Of a DNA stretch of 16,320 nucleotides, positions 10,521 to 16,320 are shown piece by piece. Positions within the stretch are counted from its first letter, which is position 1; the number at the start of each line of letters is the position of its first letter. The stretch is from Terana coerulea (taxonomy: Eukaryota; Basidiomycota; Agaricomycetes; Polyporales; Phanerochaetaceae), in the NCBI GenBank assembly GCA_024811115.1, contig JAKOGH010000975.1, positions 1 to 16,320 of the forward strand, given 5' to 3'. Under the pieces are notes generated by a model that was not told the DNA's origin, made no database searches, and was given only the letters and a program-made list of their open reading frames with translations. The position numbers were made by a program, and so were the translations under genes.

Positions 10521-10982
10521 CGTTGTGTTCTGTGCTGAAGTGTACTTTCGTCAGGAGGATCTAAAACTCAAAAATGCGAAAGTGAGGGTGTATATATGAC
10601 TGGCAGAAGGCCGCTGATTGAGGGGGAAAGAGGCTCTGTTTTACCCACGCACGGCCGTAGTACGTGAACTGTTGACGTACACCACGTGTTGGTCGTGTAG
10701 CTATCAATCTATCGTAGTCGAGGATATGAACGACTGATATCCGGATCTGCCATACGGTGCCCTGCCAACCATAAGATCATCAGCAAGTATTAAAGTTAAG
10801 CGGATCCTGCAAGACCAACAATATAAGGGCAGCACTTCACTTGCCACCTTGTTGATATGGCCATTTGCATTGCCCGCGCTCTAACATCGAGAGTTTGCCT
10901 AGCAGAACGTCGTGATGCAGCACTCAGAATCCGAAGAGCAGAATCTAGACTGATCCGGTCAACAGAACCTTATCAAGAATGT
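10521..10982. other. Spacer between HLR1 and TM-1, holding the TM-1 promoter
   Basis: The part next to TM-1 holds the TATA box listed separately and about 40 bases of probable 5' leader. The rest should carry the HLR1 3' untranslated region. No further coding region is supported; a 60-codon open frame on the plus strand at 10857 has no homology in the window. Confidence 0.5.
10591..10598 (-). promoter_or_regulatory. TATA box of TM-1
   Basis: On the minus strand this reads TCATATATA, about 71 bases before the TM-1 ATG. It is the only TATA-like run near the start, and with a start site about 30 bases downstream it would leave a leader of about 40 bases. It supports the chosen start codon. Confidence 0.5.
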
Positions 10983-13369
10983 TCAGTACTCTCGGTCAGC
11001 GAAGGTAACAGGCGGAGTACTTACGCGTATTGGTGTTGATCTCAATCTACACAATGTCAGATTGGAGACTCGTGTTTGCAAGACCTCCAATCGCAGTGCT
11101 GGAGACCAAAGTAAATTATATTGCACGGCGAGACCCCTACTTTGATGTACAAGGGTCAAAGTCCCCTTTCCCCGGAACCTTGGCAATCCAAATGCTGTTT
11201 CGTCTTCACGCACCGTCATCTCTACTATCCCGCCTTCCTTCCACCCGCTAACCAACTGCGGCACGACCACGAGCGACGTGCACCCAGAGAGGAGCACATC
11301 GCGCACCAACTTGTGCTCGCGTTGCATCCCAAGGAAAAGTAGCCGTTGCATGGTCTCCGAGGCCGTCCCCGTCCGTAGGGTGAGCTCCCGGGAGTCGCTG
11401 TGGAGGTCCGAAGATATTGGCCGAGAGCCTTCCAGCTCGGGCGGGAGCAATGACAGCGTCGAGTCGTACAGTATCGGACATACTGTACCAGATACTGCGT
11501 CGACGAGTCTCCAGTGGCAAGCCGGGTCGTTGAAGCTGGTGGCAGGCGCCATGTCGACTATACTGGTGGTTCTGGCTTCGCAAAGTAACTTTCCGGAGCC
11601 TAAGTTCCTGAAAGCGAAGCCGCCGTTTCGCGGAAGGACCTTCCACATGTGACATACATTTGTTGGGTCGAAGGCGCCAGAGTTCACGGCAATGTGCCTC
11701 CAACCCCAGTGATCCAACGTCGCCGGCTTCCCAGGCCAAGGGCCGGCAACGACCGCGAACATGTCGTCGTATCTGTCGGTCTCTTGCGACGTGTGCACAA
11801 AGTGCCAGGTGCTGGCGGTGGCGGCGTCCGACTGCAGTATGACGTTCGAGCCGCGGTTGCGATCGGGTAGGATGGTTGCATACCGACCGGACGACATGTT
11901 CTGCAGGCGGAACTCCCGGCGGACAAGACTGAAATTTGAGGGTTCCAGAGTCACTGGACGGAGAGGTGGACGGGGATGAGCGGCGGAGGTGGGGAAACGG
12001 ACGAGAGCCCATTCTTGGGCTGCCGAGGGTCCGTCAGGGTTGAGAGGGACCGTGTGGAGATACTCGCAGTTGCCGCCAGCGGGACAGTTGCCGGTGAGAA
12101 CCGAACCAGGGCCATAGCTGCGAATCATGCAGTAGTCTAGCCTGTATAAGTGGTATATTCGTGAATTATCCAAGTGACAGGATAGCAGTACGCACGAGTT
12201 CGTCGGCCTGGTACCATAGAAGCCCCATGTCTGGTTCATCCCTCCATGCGCTGATTGACAAATTATCTGAGTGCCCGCTTCCGTCGATCCGCACCATACA
12301 TCAAGGACAGCACCGGTTGCCAAGTTCCGGATTGTGTATTCAAGGTCTTTTCCTCCTCTCGAGTAGACTGTCCAAAGCTGGTATGACGATATGTCTTCGC
12401 GGAACGTGGCGACATACGCGTGAACATATGACGGAGACGGCTTTTTGTGCTCGGTTTCGATGACGCGGTCGTTGCCAGCATTTCGTATCAGGTAGATGCC
12501 TTCGGGTATATGTAGCGGAGTGTTTGTCACCAGGGTAGGGCGTGGCTAGATAGGAATCAGACCAATAATGTGTAACAGGTATTCAGACTATCTACCGATA
12601 GTGATATGTTGGCCAGCTGTTGGGCCATTTGCTGATGCGCTATGCGGAGGCTAACGCTAGATTGAATCTTCATACATAGCCAATTAGTGATGAACCGGAA
12701 GGAGCAGCTTCGCTGGCGCACCTCAAAGATTTGGAAGGCATGTGTGAGCTGAGTATCAAGTGACTTCACGGCTTCCGCGTCTTCGGACTTGTTCAAGTAT
12801 TTCTTGTACGATCTGCGCGTTGCCAGTTCTTGTGTGAATGTGAGAATCTCGGTCATAGTCCTGCGAGTTCCAACGTCTTCTTCAGCGCCTGCAAATCTGC
12901 TGAGAAGTTGGGTACGCACTCGTGCAGGTGTTGAAGGTCGTTCTCGAGTTGTCCGCGGATGCTGTCTGCAGCGCCCTCGCATGATCGAGCGACCGCAATG
13001 ATGATGTCCTTCGCTCGCAGACCGAGCTTGCGCAGAGCTTCATTTGTGGATTGAACTTCCTGTGAAAAGGGAGAGAGGTGAGGTTATACACGCAGTGCAT
13101 ACGACAGCAAGTGGACGCACCTCCATGACCTCAATGATCTTAACTCCAACACTTGCGATGTACTTCACGCATGGCAGCGTATCTACGGCCTCCAAGACAT
13201 CCTTCAACGCGCCCAATGCTGCACCCGAGGTACTGATGAGGGTGCTGGTCGAGGATTTCGGTGAGGTGACAAGATCGCGGACCGATGAGAAACTGGAAGA
13301 CGACGAGGAGGAGTGGGAAGGACGAGTCGAGAAAGGGATCGGCGGACTATACGGCGCTCTGTCGCTCAT
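10983..13369 (-). CDS. HLR1: MLKL-NTD/HeLo-like helical bundle fused to ricin-type lectin domains
   Basis: I predict six exons: 13369-13121, 13059-12920, 12860-12722, 12667-12596, 12545-12196 and 12141-10983, about 702 residues. All five introns are 50-61 bases with GT..AG ends; the fifth (54 bases) is in frame and open. Residues 1-45 are Ser/Pro-rich. Residues about 50-200 form an alpha-helical region (GALKDVLEAVDTL, KDIIIAVARSCEGA, YLNKSEDAEAV, IQSSVSLRIAHQQ) like the four-helix MLKL N-terminal-type domains of basidiomycete cell-death and NLR-like proteins. Residues about 206-365 are a ricin B-type beta-trefoil with QLW, QTW and QEW motifs and GAVLDVWCGSTEAGTQI. Residues about 385-545 look like a second, divergent trefoil (STWHF, HMWKVL, CHWRLVD). 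The C-terminal 150 residues are unassigned. No signal peptide or membrane span is visible, suggesting an intracellular protein. Sugar binding and cell-death function are inferred. The C-terminus may be frameshifted relative to HLR2. Confidence 0.8.
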
Positions 13370-13982
13370 GCTAAACAACCTGTAAAGTAGCAAGAGTCAG
13401 AAGGATATCGTTGCAAAAGAAAGCACAAGCTGGCCTGTAGGAAGGCGGTGCTAAGCCATTGCGCAGCGTTTTGGCGGCTGCGAGCTGCGCTATTGATGCG
13501 TTCTTGGTGCGTTGATGGCATGGTGACCAAGCATTTCCAGGACTCTAGGATTGAATGCAAGCTCGTCGGAAGATCTGAGAAATGGGTTATGCCGGATGCT
13601 ATAGAAGATACAGCACAGTATACGCCAGAGGCCTGAGGCTTGAGCCTGCAGAGTGGATGGTGGTTGAGTCGAAGGAAAGAAGCTGCAAACAGGTCAAGCG
13701 GCAAACGCCACGAAGCAAGGCGCCAAAAACAATCATGGCCGTGAACGCTGGATGCATAACCCGTCGGTGTCTTCGAACACACTGATATTCTAAGCCGTAC
13801 ACCAAGGGTGATGATATACAGGTAGACTGTTAAGGTAACCGCGCTTTCGAAGCCTATCGGGCTCCTACTGCTCATGGTGACCGGTGTATGCCAGTATCCG
13901 AAGCATTGAACACTTATCATCAAAAAGTACGGTATACTTAAAAGTCTGCCTGGGGAGACTGCGGTCTACTACCGAACGCATC
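13370..13982. other. Spacer between gene D and HLR1, holding the HLR1 promoter
   Basis: No TATA box is evident upstream of the HLR1 ATG. A 185-codon minus-strand open frame (13366-13923) fills most of the spacer and overlaps the HLR1 start by a few bases. It has one hydrophobic stretch but no recognisable domain, and I treat it as probably non-coding or leader sequence. Confidence 0.45.
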
Positions 13983-15062
13983 CTAAGCTCTATGCTTCGC
14001 GCACCACCTATTGCCCTCCGCTGTGCATACACAGTAGAAGCGAGGGAGCACTTTCACCCAGTCCCTGGTAACCCAATGTTGCAGCTCCTGTGCGCCGCTG
14101 ACCGGAAGACTCCATTTGCCCCGGGACATTTCAATGTTCTCTTCGCTGGGTGTCCCAAAATGGTACTCCCGCGCCAGCTTCAGCGTGCTCGTTTGCTTTG
14201 ATATGGCCTCGAGGGCCGCGAGACGTGAGACAAGCGTGATGGGGATGGCGATGGGGACTTGCGTCTCTTGCGTGCGGTCACCGCACACGTGGAAGAAGGC
14301 GACGCTGTACCTGGGCAGGCCGTCTACTTCCATGGAGGTGCTCTGTCAAACCAAAAATTAAAGTAGTTGAGTATACGGTTGGGAGGAGGGGCCGACGATG
14401 ACGTACGATGAATACCGCTGGAAACCAGATTAGCGACACCTGCGTCCCACCTGTGGGGGTCATCGTCAATGTGATGACGGGTACCATGACAATGCGCTAC
14501 AGCGGCGCGGTCAGGGCCGGTTCTGCAAGAAGATGGTAGGGCAGTGGACGCACCGCGGTGGCAAATTCATAGAACTGCGCTGTGCGCAGTTCCATGCGTG
14601 GAGGCCCACAGTGCTTGGCCAGAGGCATGTAATCACCGTATGCGGGATATATTTTGACAAAGTAGGCGAAGCGGTCTAGGCCGCATTTGACACGCAACTC
14701 CCAGGTAACGTGTCCGTTCTGACCACAAATGAGTCTTAGGCGTTGTGCATCAGACTGAGAACAACTCGACGCACCTGAAGTTCGACACGACAAATGTCAA
14801 CGATTTGAACTTTCACCCATTTGCTATAGCCTTGCGGAAATTGAACCCCGCGGGCGTAGCAATATTCGCCTCTCTGTTTGGACTTGTGAGAAAATGTGAT
14901 GGGCCCTGGAGACAAGCAAGAAGGACTGACTTTGAATCCGACGTAAGAGTACAGTTGGAATTGATGGAATTGAAAGGGCCGTTCGTACGGCGCCCTAATC
15001 ATGCGATCCAACTCCTCATTCAGAGCGACTAGATCTTCCGTCCAGGCAGAATGTGACGGCAT
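13983..15062 (-). CDS. Gene D: unknown protein of about 300 residues, four exons
   Basis: The exons are 15062-14775, 14718-14554, 14496-14407 and 14342-13983, all joined in phase 0. The introns are 56, 57 and 64 bases, with GTGCGT, GTGCGT and GTACGT donors and AG acceptors. The ATG at 15062 follows a TATA box by about 88 bases. The product begins MPSHSAWTEDLVALNEELD and has no signal peptide or clear membrane helix; the most hydrophobic stretch is QVSLIWFPAVFI in exon 3. Notable words are KCGLDRFAYFVKIYP, LRTAQFYEFATA and PRYSVAFFHVCGD, and the last exon ends in a Trp/Cys-rich tail (FYCVCTAEGNRWC). I recognise no family and name no function. It lies immediately upstream of HLR1 on the same strand but has no copy beside HLR2 or HLR3, so it is not part of the repeated module within this window. 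Further introns inside exon 1 are possible. Confidence 0.7.
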
Positions 15063-15149
15063 AGCGGCGAGGTGAGACAAAAAGCTGGAGTTAAGGATGA
15101 GGAATGAAGAACTCGGCTGGTGGAAGATGAGCGCAGAGCCGTAACAGAA

Positions 15150-15156
15150 TATATAT
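15150..15156 (-). promoter_or_regulatory. TATA box of gene D
   Basis: The minus strand reads GATATATATTCTG here, about 88 bases upstream of the gene D ATG, a normal distance for a basidiomycete TATA promoter. It favours 15062 as the start. Confidence 0.5.
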
Positions 15157-16320
15157 CTTCGCGCTTGCCGCCAATGCCTATGGTGGCCACCATGTCCTAC
15201 TTTGTTTTTTGCACAGCAGGGAGCCTCGCGTCTGTGAGGCGCGCGAGTTTAGCGTTGTGGCCCACATGTTAAAGGTCTAATGATGGACAGGTCGTCAGTG
15301 TTCCCGCAAAGTTCAAGTCGCGAGCGGATCAAATCATGTCATTTCCCGGCAAGTGGCCAGGTAGACCCTACAGAGTATAAAGGTGTCAGAAAAGGCGGTA
15401 GTTAAATGCAGAGAAGGGGAGCACCAGCCGTTTTAGGGGGAGCACCCGGTGATTCAAGATACTCCTGCGACGACCGTTTGACGAGGGCACGGCCAAGCTG
15501 CGCCGGTCAGTCACATCTGTCCTGTCAAGTAATATCTTTGTCCGGCAGTTTCTATGCCCCGAGCACGAGGACGGCTCTGATTCGACGCAAGGTGTGCGTG
15601 TCTGGGCGTCTGTTGCGTAAGGACAAAGAGGTGTCGTTACGCCTGACAATAGTCTGTTTCCACAGCGGCATCGTAAGGAGATGAGACATTCGATAGCCCA
15701 AGATTGTTCGCCCACAGGCGGTCCGAGTGGATTCTGCTCGGCCAGGCCCATTGAGATCACCGGAACCAGCCCAAGTACAGAACAGAGCACCTATGCGCGC
15801 GAAGAATGAGCGACGCTAAGGCAATAGCTGAGCCACCCACATTATACCGTTTCGGATACCACATGGCAACTGAGGCGAGCCGTGAATCGTTGACTCTTTG
15901 CAGCGGACGACGAGCTGAACCCGCCTACTATAGCTTTTTCACAAAAACATAGGAGCGCTCGCGTATGAATCCGCTCTGGTGTCCTAGAGATGCAATATTA
16001 AATATTGACAAGTGTCTTATCTAATATTCCCGTTATACGATACCCGTCGACCAGGATCAGGAACCGTCTTCACAGCACGACCTAGGAGAAAATCTGGTTA
16101 GAGCGATATATTGGCGAGCCTTGAGACTGATAGAGAGAACAGGCAGTTTGAGATCAAGAAAGGCAAGTATGTACTTACTCTTCAACCTCTGATTTCCGTC
16201 TGCAGAGTTTTGCTCTGTACTATGGAGAGCTGGTGGACGTACTGTACTAGCCTGTAGTCAACAGTAAGTAAGTCGGTAACGCTTCGGGTATGGTGTTTGC
16301 CGGCTTATGTAATTGTTTGC
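15157..16320. other. Right-hand stretch with no supported gene
   Basis: A plus-strand TATAAAGG at 15376-15383 precedes an ATG at 15406 and a 92-codon open frame, and an overlapping minus-strand frame covers 15790-15386. Neither shows motifs, plausible introns or similarity to anything else here. From about 15800 to 16320 I see only short open frames and no repeats or RNA genes. Confidence 0.45.

Noticed and set aside
11248..12012. 254-codon open frame opposite in phase to the HLR1 lectin exon
   Set aside because: It is a GC-rich shadow in another frame of the same strand; the HLR1 frame has QxW motifs and matches HLR2.
12861..12919. Apparent frameshift with a premature TGA in HLR1 exon 2
   Set aside because: Comparison with HLR2 and HLR3 shows a GTGCG donor conserved at this place and an AG acceptor before the ACTATG block in HLR1 and HLR3. 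A 59-base intron restores the frame exactly, so it is splicing and not damage.
13366..13923. 185-codon minus-strand open frame upstream of HLR1
   Set aside because: No recognisable domain, no homology to other copies, and it overlaps the HLR1 start in another frame. The region is GC-rich enough for a frame of this length to be chance.
15386..15790. Overlapping open frames on both strands with a TATA-like word at 15376
   Set aside because: The ATG would lie almost at the start site implied by the TATA box, and neither translation shows domain motifs or a plausible intron pattern.
1..16320. CRISPR array, rRNA or tRNA gene, or intact transposase
   Set aside because: No regularly spaced repeats, no rRNA-like blocks and no transposase or reverse-transcriptase motifs were seen; tRNA genes were not searched systematically.

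Overview
The window looks like nuclear DNA of an Agaricomycete fungus, probably a wood-decay or polypore-type basidiomycete. The signs are introns of about 50-65 bases with GTGCGT-type donors, a four-helix cell-death domain of the MLKL N-terminal/HeLo-like class that is common in basidiomycete proteins, and a multipass membrane protein whose sequence resembles an uncharacterised family I know from Agaricomycetes. No database search was possible, so family names rest on motif recognition and on comparing copies within the window.

Every gene I can support lies on the minus strand. Read right to left they are: an orphan four-exon gene (13983-15062, 'gene D'); an apparently complete six-exon gene for a helical-bundle plus ricin-type beta-trefoil lectin protein (10983-13369, 'HLR1'); a membrane-protein gene broken by a 947-base insertion (6908-10520, 'TM-1'); a decayed, internally deleted copy of the lectin gene (4702-5670, 'HLR2'); a decayed copy of the membrane-protein gene (1864-4070, 'TM-2'); and the first exons of a third lectin-gene copy that runs off the left edge (1-562, 'HLR3').

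The layout is therefore a head-to-tail array of a two-gene module, HLR followed by TM, repeated at least two and a half times. The rightmost module is the best preserved and decay increases leftward, with frameshifts, in-frame stops, a lost splice acceptor and loss of CpG sites. The spacers carry mobile-element traces: a 344-base MITE-like element, a solo-LTR-like element of 305 bases, and the GC-rich insertion in TM-1.

The repeated pairing suggests, as inference only, that the two proteins act together: a surface or membrane component next to an intracellular lectin whose N-terminal helical bundle resembles fungal self/non-self or cell-death effectors. The stretch from about 15160 to 16320 and several spacers hold nothing I can assign.
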